Assembly: GCF_001954275.1 (NCBI RefSeq)
Contig: NZ_MBEU01000027.1
Coordinates: forward strand, 22,728 to 86,727
DNA length: 64,000 nt
Direction: 5' to 3'
DNA from: Mycobacterium sp. IS-836
GTDB taxonomy: Bacteria; Actinomycetota; Actinomycetes; Mycobacteriales; Mycobacteriaceae
Shown: one piece after another, positions 10,727 to 22,888 of the stretch
Layout: each line of letters opens with the position of its first letter
How positions within the stretch are numbered: position 1 is the first letter of the stretch
The notes under the pieces: model-generated
What the model saw: only the letters and a program-made list of their open reading frames with translations
The model's database searches: none
What the model was told of the DNA's origin: nothing
Program-made: the position numbers and the translations under genes

Positions 10727-11902
10727 ATGGCCCAGCGTGAATGGGTCGAAAAGGACTTCTACAAGGAGCTGGGCGTCTCCTCCGACGCCAGTCCCGAGGA
10801 GATCAAGCGTGCCTACCGCAAGCTAGCGCGCGATTTGCATCCGGACGCGAATCCCGACAACCCCGCCGCCGGCGAGCGATTCAAGGCGGTGTCGGAGGCG
10901 CACAACGTTTTGTCGGATCCGGCTAAGCGCAAGGAATACGACGAAACCCGCCGGCTGTTCGCCGGCGGTGGCTTCGGTGGCCGCAGGTTCGACACCGGCG
11001 GCTTCAGCTTCGACGTCGGCGGTGACGGCGCCGAGTTCAACCTCAACGATTTGTTCGACGCCGCGGGCCGAACCGGCGGCACCAACATCGGCGACCTCTT
11101 TGGCGGCCTGTTCGGTCGCGGCGCCAGCGCACGTCCCAGCCGGCCGCGGCGCGGCAACGATCTGGAGACCGAGACCGAGCTGGATTTCGTCGAGGCCGCC
11201 AAGGGTGTCGCGATGCCGTTGCGGCTGACCAGCCCCGCGCCGTGCACCAACTGCCACGGCAGTGGCGCGCGACCGGGCACTAGCCCGAAGGTGTGTCCGA
11301 CGTGCAATGGCTCCGGCGTAATCAGCCGGAATCAGGGCGCTTTCGGCTTTTCGGAGCCGTGCACCGATTGCCGGGGGAGCGGGTCGATCATCGAGCACCC
11401 CTGCGAGGAGTGCAAGGGCACCGGCGTCACCACCCGCACCCGCACCATCAACGTGCGGATACCGCCGGGTGTCGAGGACGGACAGCGGATCCGGCTCGCC
11501 GGGCAGGGTGAGGCCGGATTGCGCGGCGCCCCGTCGGGCGACCTGTATGTGACCGTGCATGTGCGGCCCGACAAGATCTTCGGCCGTGACGGCGACGACC
11601 TCACCGTGACCGTTCCGGTCAGCTTCACCGAATTGGCTTTGGGCTCAACGCTTTCGGTGCCAACGTTGGATGGCAAGGTGGGTGTTCGGGTGCCCAAGGG
11701 CACCGCCGACGGCCGAATCCTGCGGGTGCGTGGACGCGGCGTGCCCAAGCGCGGCGGCGGCAGCGGCGACTTACTCGTCACCGTCAAGGTCGCCGTCCCG
11801 CCGAACGTGGAAGGCGCCGCCCAGGAGGCCCTGGAGGCGTACGCGGAGGCCGAACGCTCCAGTGGCTTCAATCCCCGGGCCGGGTGGGCAGGTAATCGCT
11901 GA
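10727..11902 (+). CDS. dnaJ1: Chaperone protein DnaJ1
   Basis: 391 aa. The J domain with the HPD tripeptide ([12 protein letters not shown]) lies at the N-terminus. A Gly/Phe-rich region follows, then four zinc-binding CxxCxGxG repeats ([36 protein letters not shown]) and the C-terminal substrate-binding domains. It delivers clients to DnaK and stimulates its ATPase. It starts 53 bp after grpE with a GGGAGGGGG-like ribosome site. Its TGA stop overlaps the hspR ATG by one base. Confidence 0.97.
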   Translation: MAQREWVEKDFYKELGVSSDASPEEIKRAYRKLARDLHPDANPDNPAAGERFKAVSEAHNVLSDPAKRKEYDETRRLFAGGGFGGRRFDTGGFSFDVGGDGAEFNLNDLFDAAGRTGGTNIGDLFGGLFGRGASARPSRPRRGNDLETETELDFVEAAKGVAMPLRLTSPAPCTNCHGSGARPGTSPKVCPTCNGSGVISRNQGAFGFSEPCTDCRGSGSIIEHPCEECKGTGVTTRTRTINVRIPPGVEDGQRIRLAGQGEAGLRGAPSGDLYVTVHVRPDKIFGRDGDDLTVTVPVSFTELALGSTLSVPTLDGKVGVRVPKGTADGRILRVRGRGVPKRGGGSGDLLVTVKVAVPPNVEGAAQEALEAYAEAERSSGFNPRAGWAGNR

Positions 11903-12288
11903 TGGCCAAGAACCCCAAGCGAGACGACGCGCGGACCTTCCTGATTTCGGTGGCCGCCGAACTGGCCGGCATGCATGCGCAGACCCTGCGGACCTACGAC
12001 CGCCTCGGCCTGGTCAGCCCGCGCCGGACTTCCGGTGGGGGGCGCCGTTATTCGCAGCACGACGTGGATTTGCTGCGCGAGGTGCAGCGGCTGTCCCAGG
12101 ACGAGGGCGTCAACCTCGCCGGCATCAAGCGGATCATCGAGCTGACCAATCAGGTCGAGGCGCTGCAGTCGCGGCTGAAGGAAATGTCCGAGGAAATAGC
12201 CGTATTGCGCGCCAACCAGCGCCGTGATGTCGCGGTGGTGCCCAAGAGCACCGCACTGGTGGTGTGGCAGCCGCGCAAGGGCCGCTGA
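11902..12288 (+). CDS. hspR: Heat-shock repressor HspR (MerR family)
   Basis: 128 aa with an N-terminal MerR-type winged helix (SVAAELAGMHAQTLRTYDRLG, residues about 12-32) and a C-terminal helical region. HspR binds HAIR sequences and represses dnaK and clpB, with DnaK as co-repressor; this is established in Streptomyces and M. tuberculosis. The HAIR boxes found here at 8024, 8079 and 14398 are its likely targets. The ATG overlaps the dnaJ1 stop (TGATG), so the repressor is made with its operon. Confidence 0.96.
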   Translation: MAKNPKRDDARTFLISVAAELAGMHAQTLRTYDRLGLVSPRRTSGGGRRYSQHDVDLLREVQRLSQDEGVNLAGIKRIIELTNQVEALQSRLKEMSEEIAVLRANQRRDVAVVPKSTALVVWQPRKGR

Positions 12289-12299
12289 GACTTCCGTCG

Positions 12300-13190
12300 C
12301 TAGACCCGGATCGAGAATTGGGTGACCGCTGGCTTGCCGGGTCGCGCACACCGGTAGCCGCCGCGGCGCAGGGCGTCGGTCGGCGCGGCCATCGGTTCGA
12401 AACAGATCACGTCTTCGGCGAGCGGCGCGAAGATCTGCGCCGCCGGGAACCCCCGCTCGAAGTGCACTTCGAGGCGGCGGCCGCCGCCGGACACGGCGAA
12501 CACCTCCCCATCGGCCACCTCGTCGTAGGCATCGTCAAAGGCTTTGTCGCCCAACGGCTCTTCCCGCCCCGGCTGCTCTTCCGATTCGCCAGTGGGTAGA
12601 CCCTTTTCGTCCAGGCTCAGATGACGAAGCGGTGGCGTCTCGATGATCCACTCCCCGCGGGCCACGTCCGGCAGGCGCAGATACGGATGAAAGCCGAAGC
12701 ACAGCGGTACGGCCGTCTCCCCGGTCGCGGTGACGGTGGCGCGCACGGTTAGCCTCCGATCCGCCAGCCGCACTTCCACCGTCAGCAGATGCCGATAGGG
12801 GAAGCTGGCCAGCAACCGGGGATCGGCGCCGAAGTCAAGCTCGGCGGTCAACTCGTCGGCCGACTGCGCGGTCACCCGCCAGGCCGGGTAGGCGGCCAGT
12901 ACGCCGTGGATGGGCAACCCATTGGGATCGGCACGCACACCGTTTTCGCCCGGCACCAGCGTCACGGTCGCCTTCTCCGCCGTATATGTGTTGTCGCCCA
13001 ATCGATTTGCCCAGGGATACAGAATCGGAATCCCCATCGTCTTGCCGTCGGAGACATAGGCGTCCAGCCCGCGGCGTTGCCCGAGCAGTTCGATACCGCA
13101 GTCGGCCAGCGACGTCCCGATCATGCCCGCGTCGGGCACCCACTGCGCGGTCACCGATGACGACGCATCGTGCAGCGTCACGACATGCAC
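12300..13190 (-). CDS. Aldose 1-epimerase family protein
   Basis: 296 aa from GTG 13190. It has the GalM/YeaD-like beta-sandwich pattern: GIPILYPWANRLG near the N-terminus, GLPIHGVL around residue 93 and CFGFHPYLRLPD with the expected catalytic-type His near 160. The family mutarotates free hexoses or hexose-6-phosphates. It converges with hspR (11-bp gap) and lies 10 bp after the flavohemoglobin gene on the same strand, so the two may be cotranscribed. In H37Rv this position next to hspR holds PPE genes, as far as I recall. The substrate is unknown. Confidence 0.8.
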   Translation of the reverse strand: MHVVTLHDASSSVTAQWVPDAGMIGTSLADCGIELLGQRRGLDAYVSDGKTMGIPILYPWANRLGDNTYTAEKATVTLVPGENGVRADPNGLPIHGVLAAYPAWRVTAQSADELTAELDFGADPRLLASFPYRHLLTVEVRLADRRLTVRATVTATGETAVPLCFGFHPYLRLPDVARGEWIIETPPLRHLSLDEKGLPTGESEEQPGREEPLGDKAFDDAYDEVADGEVFAVSGGGRRLEVHFERGFPAAQIFAPLAEDVICFEPMAAPTDALRRGGYRCARPGKPAVTQFSIRV

Positions 13191-13199
13191 GCGGTCAGC

Positions 13200-14372
13200 T
13201 TAACGCGACAGCGGGTCGTGCTGAATGCGTTCCGGTGGGGCGCCTTTCGCGACGAGAGCGGCCTTGGTGGCGCGGACCATGGCCGGACCGCCGCAGATCA
13301 GGATCTGCCGGTCGCCCCAGCCGCCGTACTTGGTCACCACGTCGGGCAACCGTCCGCTCTGGCGCACGTGCAGGCCGCGCGGCGGCGTCACGTCGGGATA
13401 GTCGGCGGCCCAAGGTGGATCGCGGTTGTACTCGGTGACCGGCGAGACCGACAGCCACGGATTGTGCGTGGAGATCTGCCACAGGGTGGGCAGGTCGTAG
13501 AGCTCGCAGAAGTAGCGGGCGCCGAAGAACAGGTGCACCCGCGGGTTCTGCGCGTAGCGGGACATGTCCATGATCAGCGCCCGCAGCGGCGCCAGGCCGG
13601 TGCTGCCCGCCACCATCAGCACGTCGCCGCCGTCCCGGTCGACGCTGAGGCCGCCATGCGGGCTGGACAACCGCCAGCGGTCGCCGGGGCGGGCTTCCTC
13701 GAGGATTGCGGTGCTGACCAGCCCCCCGGGCACCAGGCGGACGTGAAATTCGATGCCGCCGTGCGGGTCGGCGGGAATGGCGGGGCTCAGATACCGCCAC
13801 CGGCGCGGGCACTGCGGAACCTGGACGTTGACGTACTGACCCGGGTGATAGGGCATCGGCCGGTCCAGCCGCAGCCGGACGACCGCGAGGTCCCGGGATA
13901 CCCGAAGGTGCTCGATCAGGGTGCCGTCCCACCAGGCGGGCCCCTCTTCGGCGTCGGCGGCCCCGCTCATCACCCCGGTGATGAGGTGAAGCGACTGGGT
14001 GGCCGCGTCGTCGACCGCGTCGGTCCAGCCATCACCGATGTGCCCGCGCAGCGACGCGTACAGCGCGCGATGCAACGTCTCGTAATGCGTTGGCAGCACA
14101 CCGTATTTGCGGTGATCGCGGCCGAGCTGGACCAGAAAGGCCACCGGCTCCTGCGCCCGCTGCGCGACCAGCTCGCCGTACACCCAGTGCAGCGCGTGGG
14201 CGAAAGCGGCGCGCTGGGCCTCCATCTCGGGCGGGAACAGGTCGCGGATCGAGACGTCGAGGTCGAACCAGTTGGTGTAGAACCGGCGGACGAGGTCGTT
14301 CCCGAGGCCCGGGCCGTCCGGCGCGAAGGCGTCGCGCAGCACCTGCAGCGCGTCCCGGTCGTCTAAGCCCAC
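13200..14372 (-). CDS. Type II flavohemoglobin-like oxidoreductase (Rv0385-like)
   Basis: 390 aa from GTG 14372, the same length as I recall for Rv0385. An N-terminal globin domain (about residues 1-145, with FYTNWFDLD and [15 protein letters not shown]) is followed by a ferredoxin-reductase module. That module has an FAD-binding RYLSPAIP and a NAD-binding [14 protein letters not shown]. Mycobacterial type II flavohemoglobins lack classic NO-dioxygenase residues and were reported to oxidise D-lactate. A TAGAAT -10 (14386-14381) ends 8 nt before the start, suggesting a leaderless message. The gene is divergent from clpB with a HAIR box between them. Confidence 0.85.
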   Translation of the reverse strand: MGLDDRDALQVLRDAFAPDGPGLGNDLVRRFYTNWFDLDVSIRDLFPPEMEAQRAAFAHALHWVYGELVAQRAQEPVAFLVQLGRDHRKYGVLPTHYETLHRALYASLRGHIGDGWTDAVDDAATQSLHLITGVMSGAADAEEGPAWWDGTLIEHLRVSRDLAVVRLRLDRPMPYHPGQYVNVQVPQCPRRWRYLSPAIPADPHGGIEFHVRLVPGGLVSTAILEEARPGDRWRLSSPHGGLSVDRDGGDVLMVAGSTGLAPLRALIMDMSRYAQNPRVHLFFGARYFCELYDLPTLWQISTHNPWLSVSPVTEYNRDPPWAADYPDVTPPRGLHVRQSGRLPDVVTKYGGWGDRQILICGGPAMVRATKAALVAKGAPPERIQHDPLSR

Positions 14373-14397
14373 GGACGCCGATTCTAAGTCCGGTAGA

Positions 14398-14418
14398 GTT
14401 GAGCGGAACAGACTCAAC
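14398..14418. promoter_or_regulatory. HAIR HspR operator between clpB and flavohemoglobin gene
   Basis: GTTGAGC (14398-14404), 7 nt, ACTCAAC (14412-14418), close to the consensus CTTGAGT-N7-ACTCAAG. It overlaps the GGAAC element of the putative clpB promoter and lies 26 bp upstream of the divergent flavohemoglobin start, so one bound repressor could affect both directions. Confidence 0.8.
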
Positions 14419-14431
14419 CTTGACGGCGTTG
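14404..14431 (+). promoter_or_regulatory. Putative SigH/SigE-type promoter of clpB
   Basis: CGGAAC (14404-14409), 17 nt, CGTTG (14427-14431). Architecture and spacing are identical to the element before dnaK. The -35-like part lies inside the HAIR box, so HspR binding would block it. Confidence 0.65.
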
Positions 14432-14476
14432 AACATCGCGACAAGCATTTTCACTACGTACTTGAACGGAGGTGTC

Positions 14477-17023
<2,547 letters not shown>

Positions 17024-17141
17024 CGGCGCGGCTCGCAGTCAAAACCGCCAGCGCACACTGGGACGCCTGGTGCATGCTGTGATGGGGTTGTGACCTGGTC
17101 GGTTTCTGTATTCCCGGCCGATAGCAGATACCCTGTTGGGG

Positions 17142-17993
17142 ATGGTCCCCCTTTGGTTCACGCTCTCCGCGCTGTGCTTTGTCGGCGCGGTGGTGTTGCT
17201 GTACGTCGATATCGATCGACGCCGGGGACGCAGCAGGCGGCGTCGATCGTGGGCGCGGTCGCACGGCTTCGATTTCGAGCGTGAATCCACCGACATCCTG
17301 AAGCGCTGGAAGCGCGGCGTGATGTCGACGGTCGGCGATGTTCCGGCCCACAACGTCGTGCTGGGTCAGATTCGCGGCGAGGCCGTGTACATCTTCGACC
17401 TCGAGGAAGTCGCCACGGTGATCGCGCTGCACCGAAAGGTGGGCACGAACGTCGTCGTCGACCTGCGGCTCAAAGGGCTGAAAGAGCCACGGGAGAGCGA
17501 CATTTGGTTGCTGGGCGCCATCGGGCCCCGGATGGTGTACTCCACCAATCTGGATGCGGCGCGGCGGGCCTGCGACCGCCGCATGGTCACCTTCGCGCAC
17601 ACCGCGCCCGACAGCGCCGAGATCATGTGGAACGAGCAGAACTGGACGCTGGTCGCGATGCCGATCGCGAGCACGCGCACCCAATGGGACGAGGGCCTGC
17701 GCACGGTCCGCCAGTTCAACGACCTGTTGCGGGTGTTGCCGCCGCTGCCGGAGGAGACCTCCGCCGAGGCGGGGGCGCCGGCCGGCCTCCGCAATGCGTC
17801 GCCGAGCCGACCGTTGGCTCCGGCCGGGCGCGCGGAGCTGACGTCGCGGCGCCCGCAGCAAGACGTGGCCGGGCTGCTGGGCTCCGACGTTCAGGGCGCC
17901 CGCCGCAAACCCGAGCCGGTGCGCCGCGACCCCGGCGGCCGTCCGCCGCCGGCGGGGCGCAACGGCCATCAGGCCACTAACTACCAGCGCTGA
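17142..17993 (+). CDS. Membrane-anchored conserved protein (Rv0383c-like)
   Basis: 283 aa from ATG 17142. One N-terminal membrane helix (about residues 2-24) is followed by a basic RRRGRSRRRRSWARS stretch, a folded region to about residue 205 and a disordered Pro/Arg/Ala-rich C-terminus. It follows clpB as Rv0383c neighbours clpB in H37Rv. I recognise no catalytic motif. The start is inferred from the hydrophobic N-terminus. Confidence 0.75.
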   Translation: MVPLWFTLSALCFVGAVVLLYVDIDRRRGRSRRRRSWARSHGFDFERESTDILKRWKRGVMSTVGDVPAHNVVLGQIRGEAVYIFDLEEVATVIALHRKVGTNVVVDLRLKGLKEPRESDIWLLGAIGPRMVYSTNLDAARRACDRRMVTFAHTAPDSAEIMWNEQNWTLVAMPIASTRTQWDEGLRTVRQFNDLLRVLPPLPEETSAEAGAPAGLRNASPSRPLAPAGRAELTSRRPQQDVAGLLGSDVQGARRKPEPVRRDPGGRPPPAGRNGHQATNYQR

Positions 17994-18037
17994 TAGCGCG
18001 CCGGGCCGGTCGGGGTCCGGTCAGTACACTGTCGCTC

Positions 18038-18811
18038 ATGCCACGCCCCGTCGCCCTGATCACTGGGCCAACGTCCGGGATCGGCGCCGGCTACGCGCGA
18101 CGCTACGCACGCGACGGCTACGACCTGGTTCTGGTCGCCCGCGACGTCGATAGGTTGAACGAATTGGCGGGAGAGCTGAAGGGCGAGGCGGGCAGCGTCG
18201 AGATTCTGCCCGCTGATCTCGCCGATCGCGGCGACCGCGACAAGGTTGCCGAGCGGCTTGCCGCCGGTGTGCGAGTCCTGGTGAATAACGCGGGATTCGG
18301 CACCTCCGATCAATTCTGGGCAACGGATCCCGCGGTGCTGCAGGCGCAGCTCGAGGTCAACGTCGCCGCCGTCATGCACCTCACCCGCGCCGCCCTGCCG
18401 GCCATGCTCGACGCCGGCAGGGGCACGGTCGTCAACATCGCGAGCGTTGCGGGCCTGGTACCCGGCCGGGCGCCAACCTATTCGGCATCCAAGTCGTGGG
18501 TGGTCTCGTTCAGCGAGGCCCTGGCCGCCGATTTGCGGGGCACAGGCGTCGGTGTGCACGCCGTGTGCCCCGGCTTCGTGCACACCGAATTCCACGCCCG
18601 GGCAGGGATGGACATGGCGGGTGTGCCCTCGTTCATGTGGCTCGAGGTCGACGACGTGGTCAGTCAGAGCCTGGCCGATATCGCCCGCGGCAAGGTGCTC
18701 ATCATTCCGGGGCTGCAATACAAGGGGATTGTCACCGCCGGGCGGATGATGCCGCGGGGCCTGTTGCGGCTAGTGGCCCAGCGAGCTGGAGGCGGCAGTG
18801 GGCGAACCTGA
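18038..18811 (+). CDS. Short-chain dehydrogenase/reductase
   Basis: 257 aa, classical SDR length. Residues 7-17 hold the cofactor loop TGPTSGIGAGYA, then NNAGFG and the catalytic YSASK preceded by the Ser of NIASVAG. The pattern fits NADP(H)-dependent SDRs acting on acyl or ketone substrates. TACACT at 18025-18030 ends 7 nt before the ATG, so the message is probably leaderless. It overlaps pyrE by 14 bp on the same strand. The substrate is unknown. Confidence 0.85.
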   Translation: MPRPVALITGPTSGIGAGYARRYARDGYDLVLVARDVDRLNELAGELKGEAGSVEILPADLADRGDRDKVAERLAAGVRVLVNNAGFGTSDQFWATDPAVLQAQLEVNVAAVMHLTRAALPAMLDAGRGTVVNIASVAGLVPGRAPTYSASKSWVVSFSEALAADLRGTGVGVHAVCPGFVHTEFHARAGMDMAGVPSFMWLEVDDVVSQSLADIARGKVLIIPGLQYKGIVTAGRMMPRGLLRLVAQRAGGGSGRT

Positions 18812-19337
18812 TCGCGCGGAGCTGGCGGAGCTCGTGCGACGGCTGTCGGTGGTGCACGGGCGGGTGACGCTGTCGTCGGGCAAGGAGGCCGACTACTACG
18901 TCGACCTGCGCCGCGCCACCCTGCACCACCGGGCCTCCGCACTGATCGGCAGGCTGATGCGCGAGCTCACCCGCGACTGGGACTACGCCGTCGTGGGCGG
19001 CCTGACACTGGGCGCCGACCCGGTGGCGACGGCCATCATGCACGCGCCGGGCCGGCCGATCGACGCGTTCGTCGTGCGTAAGTCGGCGAAAACCCATGGC
19101 CTGCAACGGCTTATCGAGGGGTCAGAGGTCGTCGGTCAGCGCGTGCTGGTGGTCGAGGACACCAGCACCACGGGCGCGTCGGCGCTGACGGCCGTGCGTG
19201 CCGTGCAGGACGCGGGCGGCGACGTCATAGGCGTGGCCACCGTGGTGGACCGCGCCACCGGCGCCGCCGAGGCCATCGAGGCCGAGGGCCTGTCGTACCG
19301 CAGCGTGCTGGGCCTCGCCGATCTGGGGCTGGGGTAG
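18798..19337 (+). CDS. pyrE: Orotate phosphoribosyltransferase
   Basis: 179 aa from GTG 18798. The PRPP-binding signature is clear (VLVVEDTSTTGASALTAV, about residues 115-132), and an N-terminal region with VTLSSGKEADYYVDLR is typical of PyrE. It converts orotate and PRPP to orotidine 5'-phosphate in pyrimidine synthesis. It overlaps the SDR by 14 bp, and the lipoprotein gene starts 12 bp later, so the group is likely an operon. The order pyrE, Rv0381c-like, Rv0380c-like is conserved with H37Rv. Confidence 0.93.
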   Translation: MGEPDRAELAELVRRLSVVHGRVTLSSGKEADYYVDLRRATLHHRASALIGRLMRELTRDWDYAVVGGLTLGADPVATAIMHAPGRPIDAFVVRKSAKTHGLQRLIEGSEVVGQRVLVVEDTSTTGASALTAVRAVQDAGGDVIGVATVVDRATGAAEAIEAEGLSYRSVLGLADLGLG

Positions 19338-19349
19338 GCCGCCGGCGGT

Positions 19350-20255
19350 ATGCGCAGCTTCATCGCGGTGTTCGCCTGTCTGGCGGTTTGCCTGCTCGGC
19401 TGCTCGGGTTCCACCCATCCCGTCAACCCCTACGGCGCCCAGGGCGCGCGGCTCGGCGAATCGCTGGCGCTGCTCGGCTGGAACATGTCGGTGTCGAACC
19501 TGCGCTGGGACGGCGACTACGTGCTGGTCGACGTCTCGGCCGCCGTGGCCTCCAAGGATCCCCACGCGCCGCACGCCAAGGCCGAAGACATCCGGTTCGG
19601 GCTTTACGGCGCGCTGGCTCATCCCATCGAGTCGTTCGGGCTGGGCAGTTGCGACGCCGCGGCGACCAGCGTGCACGACCTCGGCTCTCCGCTGTCGGCG
19701 CCCCCCGACCGGCTGACCGGCACGGTCTGCCTCGGCCCGCTGAAGGATCACAGTCAGGTCCGCGGGATCTACACCTACTCGCCGCGGGACCGGATCCCGA
19801 ATACGTCGGCGGCCTATCCGGCGGCGTTCCCGCTGGGGATGATGCCGACCAACGCCAACGACACCGGCCTGGTCGTCAAGACCACCAGCCTGTCGGCCTG
19901 GCGCGCGGACGGAATCCCGGTCACCAAGGCGCAATTGGGTGATGCGGGAGCTTTCAATGGCAACGGCTACATGCTGCTGGGGCTGGAGGCCGACTCCGTC
20001 GCCGCCCGGTATCGCGACGACTCGGCCAAGCGCGGCGGCCCGTTGATGCTGCTCTCCTCGCCGACGCTGCCTGGGCCGGGATTGAATCCGGCCTGCGCGG
20101 CGTACGGGTCGTCGGTGCTGATCCTTCCCGACGCGTCGCTGGACGCGGTGCACGTCAACGCGTCGCTGTGCACCCAGGGCGAGATCAACGAGGCGCTGCT
20201 TTACGCGACGGTGGCGGTCGACGGCACCCATGCGGGGGTGTGGACGCAGAAATGA
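19350..20255 (+). CDS. Putative lipoprotein (Rv0381c-like)
   Basis: 301 aa from ATG 19350. The N-terminus MRSFIAVFACLAVCLLGCSG has a hydrophobic core and a Cys in a LLGC lipobox-like context, so lipidation is likely. The remainder is an exported domain with a few Cys residues. It sits between pyrE and the SpoU methyltransferase as Rv0381c does. Its TGA overlaps the next ATG (ATGA at 20252-20255). The function is unknown. Confidence 0.75.
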   Translation: MRSFIAVFACLAVCLLGCSGSTHPVNPYGAQGARLGESLALLGWNMSVSNLRWDGDYVLVDVSAAVASKDPHAPHAKAEDIRFGLYGALAHPIESFGLGSCDAAATSVHDLGSPLSAPPDRLTGTVCLGPLKDHSQVRGIYTYSPRDRIPNTSAAYPAAFPLGMMPTNANDTGLVVKTTSLSAWRADGIPVTKAQLGDAGAFNGNGYMLLGLEADSVAARYRDDSAKRGGPLMLLSSPTLPGPGLNPACAAYGSSVLILPDASLDAVHVNASLCTQGEINEALLYATVAVDGTHAGVWTQK

Positions 20256-20896
20256 CCGGACCCGGACCGACCGAATGGGGCATACCGGCCGGGGGCGTCG
20301 GGCCCTGGGAGGGCGACCTTCCCAACGACCCGCGCTACGACCCAAACCTGTTGCGCGACGGCGATACTCGCAATGTCGTCGATGCCTACCGCTACTGGAC
20401 CCGGGAAGCGATCATCGCCGACATCGATACGCGCCGTCAGCCGCTGCATGTGGCGATCGAGAACTTCGGCCACGACGCGAACATCGGCTCGGTGGTGCGC
20501 ACGGCCAACGCGTTCGCCGTGCACACGGTGCACATCGTCGGGCGGCGGCGCTGGAATCGCCGCGGCGCCATGGTGACCGATCGTTACCAGCGGCTGTGTC
20601 ATCACGACAGCGCGGCCGAACTGCTGGACTTCGCCGCCGACGCGGGTCTGACGGTCGTCGCCGTGGACAACGTTCCCGGGGCGGCGCGTCTGGAGGAGAC
20701 GGCGCTGCCGCGCGAGTGCCTGCTGGTGTTCGGCCAGGAGGGGCCCGGCATCACCGGCGAGACCCGGGCCGGTGCGGCGATCACGGTGTCCATCGCCCAG
20801 TTCGGCTCGACGCGCAGCATCAACGCCGGCGTCGCCGCCGGGATCGCGATGCACGCCTGGATCCGGCAGCACGCGGACCTGACCCGCGCCTGGTAA
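20252..20896 (+). CDS. TrmH/SpoU-family RNA 2'-O-methyltransferase (Rv0380c-like)
   Basis: 214 aa from ATG 20252, overlapping the previous stop by 4 nt. It has the SPOUT-fold motifs: NIGSVVRTANAFAV (motif 1), CLLVFGQEGPGIT (motif 2) and STRSINAGVAAGIAMHAW (motif 3, with RSINAG where SLNV is usual). The family methylates ribose 2'-OH of tRNA or rRNA using S-adenosylmethionine. The target RNA cannot be told. It is last in the pyrE group; the MFS gene starts 57 bp later. Confidence 0.85.
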   Translation: MTGPGPTEWGIPAGGVGPWEGDLPNDPRYDPNLLRDGDTRNVVDAYRYWTREAIIADIDTRRQPLHVAIENFGHDANIGSVVRTANAFAVHTVHIVGRRRWNRRGAMVTDRYQRLCHHDSAAELLDFAADAGLTVVAVDNVPGAARLEETALPRECLLVFGQEGPGITGETRAGAAITVSIAQFGSTRSINAGVAAGIAMHAWIRQHADLTRAW

Positions 20897-20953
20897 TCGC
20901 TCCGCGACCCGAGCGCGGCTTGCGAACGCACCTCAGCGGGTACCAGACAGTTC

Positions 20954-22819
20954 ATGGCAGTGAGCACGCAAACCGACATCCCCGGCGGTGCTGCCGGGCC
21001 CGAGCAGCGGCCGCGCGGATCGCATCCATGGCTGGTCCTGGCGGTCATCGGCATCGCCCAGTTGATGGTGGTGCTCGACACCACGATCGTCAACATCGCG
21101 TTGCCCTCCGCGCAGGCGTCCCTGCATTTCGGCGTCGAAAGCCGGCAATGGATCATCACCGCCTATTCGCTGGCGTTCGGCAGCCTGTTGCTCCTGGGCG
21201 GCCGGTTGTCGGACATCTTCGGGCGCCGCCGGACGTTGCTGATTGGCCTGGCCGGATTCGCCGCCGCATCTGCGGTCGGCGGCGCGGCGACCAGTTTCGC
21301 GGTGCTGGCCGGCGCGCGCGCATTCCAAGGCGCCTTCGCGGCGGTGCTGGCCCCGGCGGCCTTGTCCACCCTCAACGTCGTCTTCACCGACACCAAAGAG
21401 CGCGGCAAGGCGTTCGCCGTGTACGGCGCGATCGCGGGCGGCGGCGCCGTCGTGGGTCTGTTGCTCGGCGGCGCGCTCACCGAGTGGCTGTCGTGGCGGT
21501 GGTGTTTGTACGTGAATTTGGTTTTCGCGGTGGTCGCCGCCGCGGGGGTGCTGGCGTTGGTGGCGGCGAAAGATCACCGCGGCAGCCTGGCCCGGCTCGA
21601 CTGGCTCGGCGTCATCACCGCTTCCGGGGGCTTGTTCTGTCTGGTTTACGGCCTGTCCAACGCCGAAACACACAGCTGGAGCGCGCCGCTGACCGTCGTG
21701 ATGTTCATCGGCAGCGGCCTGCTGCTGGCCGCCTTCGCGGTGATCGAGGCGCGGGCCGACGCGCCGTTGCTGCCGCTGCGGATTGTCATGGACCGCAACC
21801 GCGTTGGCGCATACCTAGCGATCATGATCGCCTTTTGCAGCATGTTCAGCGCCTTCCTGTTCCTGACCTACTATGCCCAGCAGAACCTCGGCTACAGCCC
21901 GCTCAAGACCGGCGTGGCCTTCCTGCCGCTGGCCGGCGGTATCGCGGTAGCGGCCGGTCTGGCCAACGCGCGATTGATTCCGAGGCTGGGGCCCCGCCGG
22001 GTGATTCCGCCCGGGATGCTCATCGCCGCCGGCGGCATGTTCTGGCTGGCCCAGCTCGACGTTCACTCCACCTATGCGGGCAACGTGTTTGGGCCGCTTC
22101 TGGCCCTGGGAGTGGGCATGGGCCTAACGTTCGCGCCCGCGATCGCCACGGCGACGGCAGGTGTTGCCGGACCGGATGCCGGCGTCGCGTCGGCGATGGT
22201 GAACACCAGCCAGCAGATCGGCGGTGCCATTGGAACGGCCGCGCTCTCAACCATTTTCGCGTCCGCACTCACCCGCTACATGGCCAGTCATCGGCCCCCC
22301 AGCCCCGCCCTGCAACCCGCCGCTGCGGTACACGGCTACACCGTCGCGTTCGGCGTCAGTTGCGGGCTGTTCCTGGCCGGGGCGCTGACTACCGCGCTGC
22401 TGTTGCGTCGCGAACCCGCGACTGAGCCCCACCATCGCGACGCGGGCGACGGTGCAGACCGAGGCGGGATCATCGCCGATCTCGAGCGGAAAATCGCGCG
22501 GCTGGAAGCCGAAAACCGCCACCTGTCAGCACAATTGAGCCAACTGACCGCGGACCGGACGCCGGTGTCTCGCCCCGCGCCGCGCAATCCGATCAGGTTG
22601 GACGCCAAGCTACTTGCAGCCGCACTGGGCGTTGCGCTGATTGCGGTCGCCATGATGGCCGCGACATTGCAAGGATCGCGATCGAACACCGGCATTGTCT
22701 GGAACTGCGTCGCCAACACAAAACCACAAGCCGAGCATTACCGGCCGGGTTCACTCAACCAACTCGCCAACGCGCCCGACTGCGAATTCGTGGGAGGCAA
22801 GCTAGTAGGTGTGCGTTGA
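20954..22819 (+). CDS. DHA2-type MFS drug exporter with extra C-terminal coiled coil and membrane helix
   Basis: 621 aa. Residues about 25-490 form a 14-helix EmrB/QacA-like transporter, with GGRLSDIFGRRRTL after helix 2 and a motif-C-like region around helix 5. It should export drugs or lipophilic compounds by proton antiport. After the last transporter helix comes an extension: a Leu-spaced coiled coil (IIADLERKIARLEAENRHLS), a basic patch, another helix (KLLAAALGVALIAVAMMAAT) and a ~40-residue exterior tail with two Cys. Such an extension is unusual for the family. It lies between the SpoU gene and the GH76 gene. Confidence 0.85.
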   Translation: MAVSTQTDIPGGAAGPEQRPRGSHPWLVLAVIGIAQLMVVLDTTIVNIALPSAQASLHFGVESRQWIITAYSLAFGSLLLLGGRLSDIFGRRRTLLIGLAGFAAASAVGGAATSFAVLAGARAFQGAFAAVLAPAALSTLNVVFTDTKERGKAFAVYGAIAGGGAVVGLLLGGALTEWLSWRWCLYVNLVFAVVAAAGVLALVAAKDHRGSLARLDWLGVITASGGLFCLVYGLSNAETHSWSAPLTVVMFIGSGLLLAAFAVIEARADAPLLPLRIVMDRNRVGAYLAIMIAFCSMFSAFLFLTYYAQQNLGYSPLKTGVAFLPLAGGIAVAAGLANARLIPRLGPRRVIPPGMLIAAGGMFWLAQLDVHSTYAGNVFGPLLALGVGMGLTFAPAIATATAGVAGPDAGVASAMVNTSQQIGGAIGTAALSTIFASALTRYMASHRPPSPALQPAAAVHGYTVAFGVSCGLFLAGALTTALLLRREPATEPHHRDAGDGADRGGIIADLERKIARLEAENRHLSAQLSQLTADRTPVSRPAPRNPIRLDAKLLAAALGVALIAVAMMAATLQGSRSNTGIVWNCVANTKPQAEHYRPGSLNQLANAPDCEFVGGKLVGVR

Positions 22820-22888
22820 CGGCGGAGCTCCTCGTCGTGTCGGCGCCCTGGACGGGGCGGGCGCTGCGCTGAGGCAGGATCGGACGGT

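Noticed and set aside
20230..22425. 731-codon plus-strand frame across the SpoU and MFS genes
   Set aside because: It is Arg/Gly/Ala-rich shadow sequence crossing two genes with clear family motifs in other frames.
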